A stretch of 64,000 nucleotides of DNA from Bacteroidota bacterium (GTDB lineage Bacteria > Bacteroidota > Bacteroidia > Chitinophagales > Saprospiraceae), in the NCBI GenBank assembly GCA_003045895.1, contig PZPC01000004.1, positions 2,513 to 66,512 of the forward strand, in the 5' to 3' direction. Below are positions 1 through 8,086 of the stretch, one piece after another. Each line of letters begins with the position of its first letter. The first letter of the stretch is position 1. A model generated the notes under the pieces. It did not search any database. It worked only from the letters and a program-made list of their open reading frames with translations, and was not told the DNA's origin. Position numbers and translations under genes: made by a program.

Positions 1-1686
1 GGTACCGTTGGCCCACCAGCGTTGACGTTGACCCTGGCCGACGTCCAGTCGATGCAGGGCGCACAGGTTTGTCTGCCTTTGACGGTGACCAATTTCACCG
101 ACATCAAGAGCATGCAGTTCAGCGTGAATTACAACGCGGCCATCCTCACCTTTACGGGCCCCCAGAGCTTCAACGCGACGCTACCCGGTTGGGGAGCGGC
201 CGCCATCACCAACCCCTCGGCGGGCAACCTGGTGATCAACTGGAGCAATGCCACCGGCGTGACCCTGGCCAATGGGGCTTCCCTCGTACAATTGTGTTTC
301 AATGTGGTGGGGAATACCACTTCCGATGTTACCATCACCGGCACGCCCACCCCGATCAGCGTGACCAACGGCAGCAATGCCGCCGTGACGACCACAACGA
401 ACAGTGGTACCATTACCCTTGATCCGCCGATCGTTGGCTTTGGCTTGTTGTTGCCCAGTGTGACGGCCATGACCGGTGCCCAGGTCTGCTTACCCCTTTC
501 GGTAACGGGCTTTGACAATATCCTGGGGATGCAGTTCAGCATCAACTTTGACCCGGCAGCCCTGACGTATACGGGCGCGCAGAACTTTTCTCCGCTGCTG
601 AGTGGTTTTAGCAACGGCTCTATTGGCAACCCTTCGGCGGGCAACCTGACCTTCACCTGGAACGATCCCAACGCCACGGGCGTGACCCTGCCCAACGGAA
701 CGGTGATTGCCGAACTGTGCTTTACGGTAGTGACTACCACGACGACGACGATTAGCTTCTCGGGTACGCCCACACCGATTGAGATAGTGGATGGCAACGA
801 GATGACGGTACCCTTTAACAGCAGAAATGGTCGGATTACGGTCGGTACCGTTGGCCCACCAGCGTTGACGTTGACCCTGGCCGACGTCCAGTCGATGCAG
901 GGCGCACAGGTTTGTCTGCCTTTGACGGTGACCAATTTCACCGACATCAAGAGCATGCAGTTCAGCGTGAATTACAACGCGGCCATCCTCACCTTTACGG
1001 GCCCCCAGAGCTTCAACGCGACGCTACCCGGTTGGGGAGCGGCCGCCATCACCAACCCCTCGGCGGGCAACCTGGTGATCAACTGGAGCAATGCCACCGG
1101 CGTGACCCTGGCCAATGGGGCTTCCCTCGTACAATTGTGTTTCAATGTGGTGGGGAATACCACTTCCGATGTTACCATCACCGGCACGCCCACCCCGATC
1201 AGCGTGACCAACGGCAGCAATGCCGCCGTGACGACCACAACGAACAGTGGTACCATTACCCTTGATCCGCCGATCGTTGGCTTTGGCTTGTTGTTGCCCA
1301 GTGTGACGGCCATGACCGGTGCCCAGGTCTGCTTACCCCTTTCGGTAACGGGCTTTGACAATATCCTGGGGATGCAGTTCAGCATCAACTTTGACCCGGC
1401 AGCCCTGACGTATACGGGCGCGCAGAACTTTTCTCCGCTGCTGAGTGGTTTTAGCAACGGCTCTATTGGCAACCCTTCGGCGGGCAACCTGACCTTCACC
1501 TGGAACGATCCCAACGCCACGGGCGTGACCCTGCCCAACGGAACGGTGATTGCCGAACTGTGCTTTACGGTAGTGACTACCACGACGACGACGATTAGCT
1601 TCTCGGGTACGCCCACACCGATTGAGATAGTGGATGGCAACGAGATGACGGTACCCTTCAACAGCAGGAATGGTCGGATTACGGTG
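1..1686 (+). repeat. Tandem direct repeat, 2 x 843 bp, inside the adhesin gene
   Basis: Copy 1 (1-843) and copy 2 (844-1686) differ at only two internal positions that I can see, 816 (T/C) and 825 (A/G), both synonymous, plus the junction codons. Each unit encodes two cohesin-like modules that are much less alike, so the duplication is recent or kept uniform by gene conversion. The window begins inside the repeat, so the true copy number cannot be read here. Confidence 0.95.
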
Positions 1687-4600
1687 GGCGGCATGGGCGA
1701 CCCTCCGGGAACGTTTGCCGGTAGCCTGGCTACGGTAGAAGCCTGTGCGGGGAATAATTTCTGTATGAACTTCACGGCATCGGCCTTTACCTTCATCCGC
1801 AGTGCTCAATTCAGTATCACCTACAACGCAGCAGATCTGAGTTTTACGCAGGTGAACAATTTGAACGCCAGTTTGCCAGGTTTGGTAGCGGGATCGTTCA
1901 ATAGCCCGATGCCTGGTGTGATCACTTTCCAGTGGACCAATTCGGGAAGTGGTGGTGTCAGCCTGGCACCCAACCAGGTGCTGTTTTCACTTTGCTTCAA
2001 TAAAATAACCAACAACGCCACTACGGTTACCATTGGTGGCACGCCTACGGCGATTGCCATCACCGATAGCGGAAACAATGCCGTGGCTTACGCCGGCGGT
2101 ACCGGACAAGTAACGTGTACATCCGTACTGCCCCTGATGATCGGTCAGGTGGATGTCGTCAACCTGACGTGTAGAAATCAGTCTACGGGATCGATTACCA
2201 TCGTGACCATGGTTAACGGTTCGGGTAACTACACTTACCGTTGGTCTTTGCCGGGCAACCCCACGACGGCCAGTGTGACGAACCTCGGGCCGGTGACCAC
2301 CACGGTAACGGTAACCGATACCCAAACCAGCCAGACGGCAACCGGAACCTACAACGTGACTTCCCCACCAGCCCTGACGGGCGCCATCACCAACATCACC
2401 AATATTTTGTGTGCAGGCGAAAGCACGGGTAGTATTACCATCAGCGCCAGCGGCGGTACGCCATCAGCTGGCAATACCTACAGTTACGACTGGAGTGGTA
2501 GCTTACCCGACAACGTGACCACCCAGAATAACCTGCCAGCCGGCACTTACAGCGTCACCATCACCGACAGCAACGGCTGTACCCAGCCGTTGGTCAACAT
2601 TCAAATCAATGCACTGGCTGGTCCGATTGTCCTGACGGGTTCCGTAGGGCTGATTCCGGGCGGCGGCATGCCCGGCAACATCAATCTAAGTGTGGCGGGT
2701 GGTAGCCCAGGCTTCACTTATGCCTGGACCGGCCCCAATGGCTACACCTTTGGCGGACAAGATCCGAACAACATCGTCCTTACCGGCGAATACTGCGTGC
2801 TGGTGACCGACGCTTTCGGTTGTTCATCGACGACTTGTTTTGACCAGTACGACGTGCTGCGCTTATCATCCTTCTTCATCACCAAGTCTTGTTCGGATGG
2901 TTCCAATGGAGCGATCGACATTTCGGTGGCGGGCGGTAGCTGTAGCAACATCACCTACCAGTGGTCCAATACATCTACGGGCCTGATGAACTTCAGCCAG
3001 GCGCAGGACGTCACGGGGCTGGCTCCCGGCAATTACCGGGTGGTGGTCCGGGATGCGTGTGCCAATACGTCGATTTCTGCCGATTTCGTGGTGGATGTCT
3101 TTGCGCCAATTGTCCTTACGGGAACGGTAACCGGGGTGGTAACCGCGGCAGATGGAACCGTTGACCTGATGGTCAGTGGTGGATCAGCACCTTTCACCTA
3201 CCGGTGGAACAATACCTTGATGACGCAGGATCTCAACAACCTGGTATCCGGCAACTACTGCGTAACGGTAACGGATGCCGCAGGTTGTACGTCGGAGTCG
3301 TGCTTTTTCGTAACACCGGCAGCGCTGGTGTTCAACCAGGTGGTTGCCGGTTCGGTTTCCTGCCCGGGTGATACCGATGGCTGTGTGTCCATAGCAGTGG
3401 GTGGTGGTGCCATACCCTATACCGTAACGGTAGCAGGTGTTGGCAACTTCCCGGCGGTGGGCGGACAAGTAGAAATTTGCAACCTCCCCGCGGGTGATTA
3501 CAATATTACGGTACAAGACGGACAAGGCTCCATGCTGAGCAATAGTTTTACCATTGCCGATCCTGCACCTTTGGCCGTGGAGGCCATCCTGGTCAACGAT
3601 ACCGAAGATGCCGGCGGTTCCGGTAGTGTATTCCTCACCATTACGGGGGGTACGGGTATACCCACGGTCACCTGGGACGGCAACCTGGGCACTGGCCGGG
3701 TACTCAACCAGCTCAGTGGTGGAATCGTTACGGGTGTTATCCGGGACGAGAACGGGTGTTCACTCCCCGTCAGTTATACCATCGGTACCCTGACGGAACA
3801 AGCGACCATTGTCAACGCAGGTTGTCAGGATAGTACCGACGGCGCCATTACCGCTACCGCTGGTGGGGGAACGGCGCCTTATACGTTCGTGTGGACCATG
3901 GCCGGCAGCCCCGACACCATTGCCGAAGTGGCTACGGTAGAGAATCTGGCACCGGGTATTTATTTCGTGGTCATCACCGATGCTACCGGCGCACCGCTGG
4001 TACGGGAGTACACTATCAGCACCCAGTCCAACTTCAACGCTACGGCAGCAGTCGTAAGTGGGGTACCGTGTTTTGACGCAGCAAATGGCCAATTGATGGC
4101 TAGTGTCAACAACAGTGGGGCATCAACTTCCTTCACTTACGAATGGGAGCGCAATGGCCAGTTGGTTGGTATGAACAGCACCCTCAACAATGCTGCTCCG
4201 GGCGATTATACGGTGTTCATCGTGGATAACTTTATGTGCCTGGATTCGGCCAATGTCAGCCTGACGGCGCCGGACCCAATAGCTTTGTCAGCGGTAATTT
4301 CGGGCATCGGTTGTGACGATAGCAGCAATGGTCAGATTCTTGTGACAGCTACCGGTGGCACGGGTTCGTTCAGCACCTACCAGTGGTCGGTGAACAACAC
4401 CCAGGGGCCGCAGTTGGCCAACCTGTCAGCCGGGACTTATACCATTACGGTGACCGACTCCAACAATTGTAGCGTAGTGGAAAACTACGTCATTGAAGCG
4501 GCTATACCGCTGATCGTGACCGTAACGACGGAACCCCAAACCGATTCTGAAAATTGTGACGGAGTGGTGAATGCCGTAGTCCTGGGTGGTAATGCACCTT

Positions 4601-5034
4601 ATAACTACGACTGGATGAACATTCCTGGCAACCCCAGTCAGGCCACGGTACCCAACCTGTGTTTTGGTACCTACTTCCTGGTGGTGACGGATGACAATGG
4701 TTGTACGTCGGCGGTGGTTTCCGGGGTGGTGGACAACAAGCAATTCGATTGTTTCGAGGAGCGGGTGGTGATTACACCCGATGGCAACGGTTCCAATGAC
4801 GAGTTCATCATCTTCTGTCTGACCGATCAGTACCAGGACAACCACCTGGAAATTTACAACCGGTGGGGGCAATTGGTTTTTGAAACCGACAACTACGACA
4901 ATACCTGGGAAGGTACTTCCCAGAATGGTGACGATTTACCGGAAGGGCCCTATTACTGGGTACTGGATTACACGAGCAATAATGGCGAAATGAATCAATT
5001 GCGCGGGTCTTTAACGATTGTCCGCGACCGCTAA
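1..5034 (+). CDS. Giant cohesin/SprB-repeat surface adhesin, T9SS type B cargo (5' end missing)
   Basis: The frame is open from the first base, so the start lies outside the window; 1,677 residues are visible. Order: two copies of a 281-residue unit (nt 1-843 and 844-1686), each holding two cohesin-like beta-sandwich modules with the signature GAQVCLPL; a diverged fifth module (about nt 1687-2115); then about eleven SprB-type modules of 70-90 residues (about nt 2116-4740), many with a C-x5-G-x-I pattern and ending GCTS or GC. The last ~95 residues (VVITPDGNGSNDEF, IYNRWGQLVFE, G-x-YYWVLDY) form a gliding-motility CHU_C domain, the type B sorting signal of the type IX secretion system. Family knowledge: such proteins are exported by T9SS and act as mobile or static adhesins. 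The PorP/SprF gene 87 bp downstream is the usual partner. Ligand unknown. Confidence 0.93.
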   Translation, partial: GTVGPPALTLTLADVQSMQGAQVCLPLTVTNFTDIKSMQFSVNYNAAILTFTGPQSFNATLPGWGAAAITNPSAGNLVINWSNATGVTLANGASLVQLCFNVVGNTTSDVTITGTPTPISVTNGSNAAVTTTTNSGTITLDPPIVGFGLLLPSVTAMTGAQVCLPLSVTGFDNILGMQFSINFDPAALTYTGAQNFSPLLSGFSNGSIGNPSAGNLTFTWNDPNATGVTLPNGTVIAELCFTVVTTTTTTISFSGTPTPIEIVDGNEMTVPFNSRNGRITVGTVGPPALTLTLADVQSMQGAQVCLPLTVTNFTDIKSMQFSVNYNAAILTFTGPQSFNATLPGWGAAAITNPSAGNLVINWSNATGVTLANGASLVQLCFNVVGNTTSDVTITGTPTPISVTNGSNAAVTTTTNSGTITLDPPIVGFGLLLPSVTAMTGAQVCLPLSVTGFDNILGMQFSINFDPAALTYTGAQNFSPLLSGFSNGSIGNPSAGNLTFTWNDPNATGVTLPNGTVIAELCFTVVTTTTTTISFSGTPTPIEIVDGNEMTVPFNSRNGRITVGGMGDPPGTFAGSLATVEACAGNNFCMNFTASAFTFIRSAQFSITYNAADLSFTQVNNLNASLPGLVAGSFNSPMPGVITFQWTNSGSGGVSLAPNQVLFSLCFNKITNNATTVTIGGTPTAIAITDSGNNAVAYAGGTGQVTCTSVLPLMIGQVDVVNLTCRNQSTGSITIVTMVNGSGNYTYRWSLPGNPTTASVTNLGPVTTTVTVTDTQTSQTATGTYNVTSPPALTGAITNITNILCAGESTGSITISASGGTPSAGNTYSYDWSGSLPDNVTTQNNLPAGTYSVTITDSNGCTQPLVNIQINALAGPIVLTGSVGLIPGGGMPGNINLSVAGGSPGFTYAWTGPNGYTFGGQDPNNIVLTGEYCVLVTDAFGCSSTTCFDQYDVLRLSSFFITKSCSDGSNGAIDISVAGGSCSNITYQWSNTSTGLMNFSQAQDVTGLAPGNYRVVVRDACANTSISADFVVDVFAPIVLTGTVTGVVTAADGTVDLMVSGGSAPFTYRWNNTLMTQDLNNLVSGNYCVTVTDAAGCTSESCFFVTPAALVFNQVVAGSVSCPGDTDGCVSIAVGGGAIPYTVTVAGVGNFPAVGGQVEICNLPAGDYNITVQDGQGSMLSNSFTIADPAPLAVEAILVNDTEDAGGSGSVFLTITGGTGIPTVTWDGNLGTGRVLNQLSGGIVTGVIRDENGCSLPVSYTIGTLTEQATIVNAGCQDSTDGAITATAGGGTAPYTFVWTMAGSPDTIAEVATVENLAPGIYFVVITDATGAPLVREYTISTQSNFNATAAVVSGVPCFDAANGQLMASVNNSGASTSFTYEWERNGQLVGMNSTLNNAAPGDYTVFIVDNFMCLDSANVSLTAPDPIALSAVISGIGCDDSSNGQILVTATGGTGSFSTYQWSVNNTQGPQLANLSAGTYTITVTDSNNCSVVENYVIEAAIPLIVTVTTEPQTDSENCDGVVNAVVLGGNAPYNYDWMNIPGNPSQATVPNLCFGTYFLVVTDDNGCTSAVVSGVVDNKQFDCFEERVVITPDGNGSNDEFIIFCLTDQYQDNHLEIYNRWGQLVFETDNYDNTWEGTSQNGDDLPEGPYYWVLDYTSNNGEMNQLRGSLTIVRDR

Positions 5035-5045
5035 GCTAATAAAAT

Positions 5046-5073
5046 GCCGGAAGGGATAGGCTTCCCTTCCGGC
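5046..5073 (+). promoter_or_regulatory. 11-bp perfect stem-loop between adhesin and porP/sprF genes
   Basis: GCCGGAAGGGA (5046-5056) pairs with TCCCTTCCGGC (5063-5073) around a 6-nt loop, 12 nt after the adhesin stop codon. No T-run follows, so it is more likely an mRNA-processing or stability hairpin than an intrinsic terminator. It could set different transcript levels for the adhesin and its secretion partner. Confidence 0.55.
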
Positions 5074-5121
5074 TACCATTCCACCCAAGAACATTATCCC
5101 AAAACTGAAAAGCTTCCCACA

Positions 5122-6051
5122 ATGAAAAAATTAATACTCCTTACCGGTCTGGTCTTCGTGGCTCAGGTCGTGTTGCGGGCCCAGGACGAAGCGGTTTACA
5201 TGCACTACATCGTCAGCCCCATCCTCGTTAATCCAGCTGCCGCCGGATTCAATGACACCTACAACCTGCAATTCAATGTCCGCACCCAGTGGACGGGTTT
5301 TGTCGATGCACCACGTACGTTTTCGGCGCGTTACAATGGTCCTTTGGGACGCACTTTCGGGCTTGGAATTGGGGTTTTCTCGGAAAAGGCCGCCCAGTTG
5401 AGCCGCAGCAAATTGCAGTTGGACTACGCCTTCCGCTACCCCATCAACGAAGACTGGAAGCTGGCTTTTGGTTTCTATACCGAATTTCAGCAAATGAGGA
5501 TAGATGGCGACATTACGAGTAGCCCTTTTTACGATCCAGCCGACGGTGTTCTCGAGGAGTTGCTCAATGGCAAAGGGCAGTTTGATGCAGCGGTAGGTAT
5601 TTACGGTACGTATCGAAAAAATACGTTCGGGGGAATGACTTTCAACAACCTGGTGAGCAGCCGCTTGTCCAATATTGCGGGAGTCAACAGTTCGGAGTCT
5701 TTCTTCAGCCATTATACGTTCAACCTGGGCCACCGTTTTGAAATGACCGACCAAAAAGTTACCCTGGAGCCCTCGATTATGATGCGCCAGATCAGAAATG
5801 CGCCATTCCAAATGGACCTGAACCTGAAAGCAGGCTTTCTGGATGAGCAGTTGATTGCGGGCTTGTCTTACCGGGCGGGCCTGGGGGCCATGGGGATTCT
5901 GTTGGGAACCAAGCTCACCAATTTTAATCTTTTTTACTCGTACGACGTGTCCTTCCAGCGTTTTCAGAAGTACAACACGGGTTCGCACGAACTCACCGTT
6001 GCAGTGACGCTGAAGAAGCGCGATAAGAAAAAGAATGGTCAGAACAACTAG
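5122..6051 (+). CDS. PorP/SprF family type IX secretion outer-membrane protein
   Basis: A 309-residue protein starting at ATG 5122 (MKKLILLTGLVFVAQ), which gives a clean signal peptide cleaved near RAQ; an upstream in-frame start would put a non-signal extension in front. The mature part opens with the family hallmark (HYIVSPILVNPAAAGF) and continues as alternating amphipathic strands to a KKRDKKKN tail, as expected for a ~14-strand outer-membrane barrel. In Flavobacterium, SprF is needed to deliver the adhesin SprB, and genes of this family sit directly after CHU_C-bearing adhesins, as here. Inferred role: cargo-specific anchor or export partner of the preceding adhesin. Probably co-transcribed with it; a strong terminator follows. 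Confidence 0.93.
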   Translation: MKKLILLTGLVFVAQVVLRAQDEAVYMHYIVSPILVNPAAAGFNDTYNLQFNVRTQWTGFVDAPRTFSARYNGPLGRTFGLGIGVFSEKAAQLSRSKLQLDYAFRYPINEDWKLAFGFYTEFQQMRIDGDITSSPFYDPADGVLEELLNGKGQFDAAVGIYGTYRKNTFGGMTFNNLVSSRLSNIAGVNSSESFFSHYTFNLGHRFEMTDQKVTLEPSIMMRQIRNAPFQMDLNLKAGFLDEQLIAGLSYRAGLGAMGILLGTKLTNFNLFYSYDVSFQRFQKYNTGSHELTVAVTLKKRDKKKNGQNN

Positions 6052-6080
6052 TTGCTGACTAACCAGCTGCGGAGCAGTAA

Positions 6081-6119
6081 TGACCCGTTATCCTGATGCA
6101 GGGGTAACGGGTCATTTTA
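6081..6119 (+). terminator. Intrinsic terminator after the porP/sprF gene
   Basis: TGACCCGTTA (6081-6090) pairs perfectly with TAACGGGTCA (6105-6114), extended by TCC/GGG, and is followed by TTTTAA. It lies 30 bp after the stop codon and closes the adhesin-sprF transcription unit. Confidence 0.85.
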
Positions 6120-6492
6120 ATTATTGGCACGATCCTTGAACACAAAGGTTATAAGAAGAATACGATAGCCCTGCCGGGCAAGCCGACCAAACAACGCTGG
6201 CAGAAAAGAGAAAAGAAAACGGTTAAATAGTGTTCTAATCCTGGTTCTTGGCAAAGTACCAGGCTCTGGTTAGGGGATTAATTCATCCTTAGGTTGGATT
6301 AATTGCCTGACTGGAGTTTTTTTATAAAATTATAAGAAAAAAGACAATACATACGCAACCTTACCGCTGGGCTTGCGTAAAAGAATTTTGATAAGGCGAT
6401 TGGATTGTATGTGATTCACAAGAACCGTTTTCAAGTGTATTCTTAAATCGGTTTTTGGGATGGCCTCTTCTCTTGAGAAGGGGCTTTTTTTA
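6120..6492 (+). ncRNA. Intergenic region with candidate small RNA ending in a terminator
   Basis: This 390-bp gap has no convincing coding sequence. A stem-loop TACGCAA/TTGCGTA lies at 6352-6379. The region ends in a strong plus-strand terminator: a 10-bp stem (6463-6472 with 6475-6484) followed by seven Ts, although no plus-strand gene lies upstream after the terminator at 6081-6119. A terminator with no gene suggests a short transcript starting roughly between 6300 and 6410. The 11-nt motif GTTTTTGGGAT at 6451-6461, just before the terminator, recurs at 18443-18453 in a similar setting. No clear TAnnTTTG promoter was found, so the 5' end is undefined. Confidence 0.35.
6463..6492 (+). terminator. 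Intrinsic terminator without an upstream plus-strand gene
   Basis: GCCTCTTCTC/GAGAAGGGGC stem with one G-T pair, then TTTTTTT. The nearest genes are the porP/sprF gene, already terminated at 6119, and a minus-strand lipoprotein gene ending at 6513, so it may serve a small RNA. Confidence 0.8.
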
Positions 6493-6512
6493 TGGCCTCA
6501 ACTCAGCAGCTG

Positions 6513-7202
6513 CTAATCAACCAGGTTAAACACCTGCTCCTGGGTATAGTATTCTACGCTGGCCTGGTAGTGGAAGTTGTCAATTGTCACTTCGGTTTCC
6601 TTGCTTTTTACCAGGTATACCCGGTAGGCCCCGGGGATAAAATGGAGCAGTGCATCGGGTGGGATAAAGAGGCCTTCCTGGTTGAGGGGCCCGGGCCGAA
6701 CAATGGTGCGTGCTTCCTGGTTGGGGTCGGTAAAGAGGAGGAGCAACGATTCGCCGGCTTCGAGACCGCCTTTCACCCGGAGCCGTAACCCTTGGGCTTT
6801 GCTGGCTTGCATGACCTCGAAGTTGTCTAGCCCAGCCATGTCCAGTTGCACCTGGGTGAGGGCTTCGCGCTGGGGCAGTTGGAAGCTAAAATTCGTGGGC
6901 GATAAGTAGGGAACCCGCAGGGTGCTCTCGTAACGGATCGCTCCTGGCAGGCGTTTTTCCTGGGTGCCGCTGCCCAGAAATGCAACCCCGCCAACGATGG
7001 CGAGGGGTTGGGCCACACTGCTGGAGTCGCCGGAAAACAATTCGGCCTGGCCCCGCAACTGCTGGTCTTCAGCGAGGTAGCGGATGTTAAAACGAGCAAA
7101 AACCGTTGGCGTATTGGTAGTGGTAGCCGTTCCCTGGCATTGCCAAAGCAGGAGGGAAAGGATGATGGCCAGCAATGCTGAAACGCTTGTTCTCCAATAC
7201 AT
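6513..7202 (-). CDS. Putative lipoprotein of unknown function
   Basis: A 229-residue protein beginning MYWRTSVSALLAIILSLL and reaching a lipobox-like LLLWQC at about residues 17-22, so it is probably acylated at Cys22 and exported. The rest is rich in beta-strand-forming stretches with no motif I recognise and no conserved metal- or nucleotide-binding residues. It is transcribed away from ruvA with its own start 175 bp upstream of it. Function cannot be assigned; it could be a small surface or periplasmic beta-sandwich protein. The reading frame and codon use match the GC-rich neighbours, so it is likely a real gene. Confidence 0.7.
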   Translation of the reverse strand: MYWRTSVSALLAIILSLLLWQCQGTATTTNTPTVFARFNIRYLAEDQQLRGQAELFSGDSSSVAQPLAIVGGVAFLGSGTQEKRLPGAIRYESTLRVPYLSPTNFSFQLPQREALTQVQLDMAGLDNFEVMQASKAQGLRLRVKGGLEAGESLLLLFTDPNQEARTIVRPGPLNQEGLFIPPDALLHFIPGAYRVYLVKSKETEVTIDNFHYQASVEYYTQEQVFNLVD

Positions 7203-7248
7203 AAGTGCTATTTTGCCACGAAATTAAGCTAATCCCTGCTATTCTTCT

Positions 7249-7256
7249 TACCTTTG
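7249..7256 (+). promoter_or_regulatory. Bacteroidota -7 element upstream of ruvA
   Basis: TACCTTTG fits the TAnnTTTG consensus of the Bacteroidota housekeeping sigma factor and is followed by GCC. It would give a leader of about 115 nt before the ruvA ATG at 7378. No clear TTG -33 element is seen. Confidence 0.5.
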
Positions 7257-7377
7257 CCAGCTGTTATTTACCGATACTTGCCCCCGGCGGAAGGTGATGC
7301 GTTCTCATCTTGTGCCCAGGCACAGCGCCAGTAGGTACAATTGAGAAAAACTGCCCGCGGGAGCCAAGCCCCAAGTC

Positions 7378-7971
7378 ATGATTACATACATCAAAGGAAA
7401 CCTTACCTTCAAGAATCCAACATTTGTTGTTGTTGAAGCTGGCGGTATTGGTTACCACATCCACATCAGTCTGCACACCTACGCTCAACTGGAAAAAGCG
7501 GAGCAGGTAAAGTTGCTGACCCATCTGCAAATCAAGGAAGATGCGCACACGCTTTTCGGTTTTGTCGAAGAGTCAGAGCGGAGTCTTTTCCGGCTACTCA
7601 TTTCGGTGAGTGGGGTGGGTACGGCAACGGCGCAGATCGCGCTTTCCACGCTGACCCCCGACCAGCTGCGGTCGGCGATTATCGGGGAAGATGTGGAGAC
7701 CTTTAACCGCATCAAAGGGGTGGGCCCAAAAACGGCGAAACGCATCATTCTGGACTTGAAAGACAAAGTTTTGAAAGATAGTGGTGATACGCCAATTCTT
7801 GGCACCATCCAGGACAATACCCTGCGCGAAGAGGCGTTATCTGCATTGCTGGCACTGGGTTTTGCCCGGCCTCAGGTGCAACGCGCCCTTAACCGCCTAC
7901 TGCGCGAGCAAGGGAGCATTACAAGTGCCGAACAATTGATCAAACAAGCCCTGCGAGAATTGGCAAACTAA
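7378..7971 (+). CDS. ruvA: Holliday junction branch migration protein RuvA
   Basis: A 197-residue protein, the usual RuvA length. It has the N-terminal OB fold (MITYIKGNL, GGIGYHIHIS), two helix-hairpin-helix motifs (SGVGTATAQIAL near residue 80 and IKGVGPKTAKRIILDL near 112-127), and a C-terminal three-helix domain (EEALSALLALGFARPQVQRAL) that contacts RuvB. RuvA tetramers bind the four-way junction and direct the RuvB motor during recombinational repair. The gene is followed 115 bp later by sprA in the same direction, an arrangement I recall from other Bacteroidota. Complete and unremarkable. Confidence 0.97.
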   Translation: MITYIKGNLTFKNPTFVVVEAGGIGYHIHISLHTYAQLEKAEQVKLLTHLQIKEDAHTLFGFVEESERSLFRLLISVSGVGTATAQIALSTLTPDQLRSAIIGEDVETFNRIKGVGPKTAKRIILDLKDKVLKDSGDTPILGTIQDNTLREEALSALLALGFARPQVQRALNRLLREQGSITSAEQLIKQALRELAN

Positions 7972-8086
7972 TGGCGTGAGCAATTAGTTAACGGCTTCGA
8001 TGTTAAATTTTGGGCAAGTTATCCACATCGTGGGCACTGCTCGTTTAAGGAAAGAACAATCGGCTTGAACCGAATAGCTAGAAAAA

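Noticed and set aside
1-5034. Cellulosome scaffoldin
   Set aside because: Cohesin-like modules alone are insufficient: there is no carbohydrate-binding module or dockerin here, and the C-terminus is a gliding/T9SS domain.
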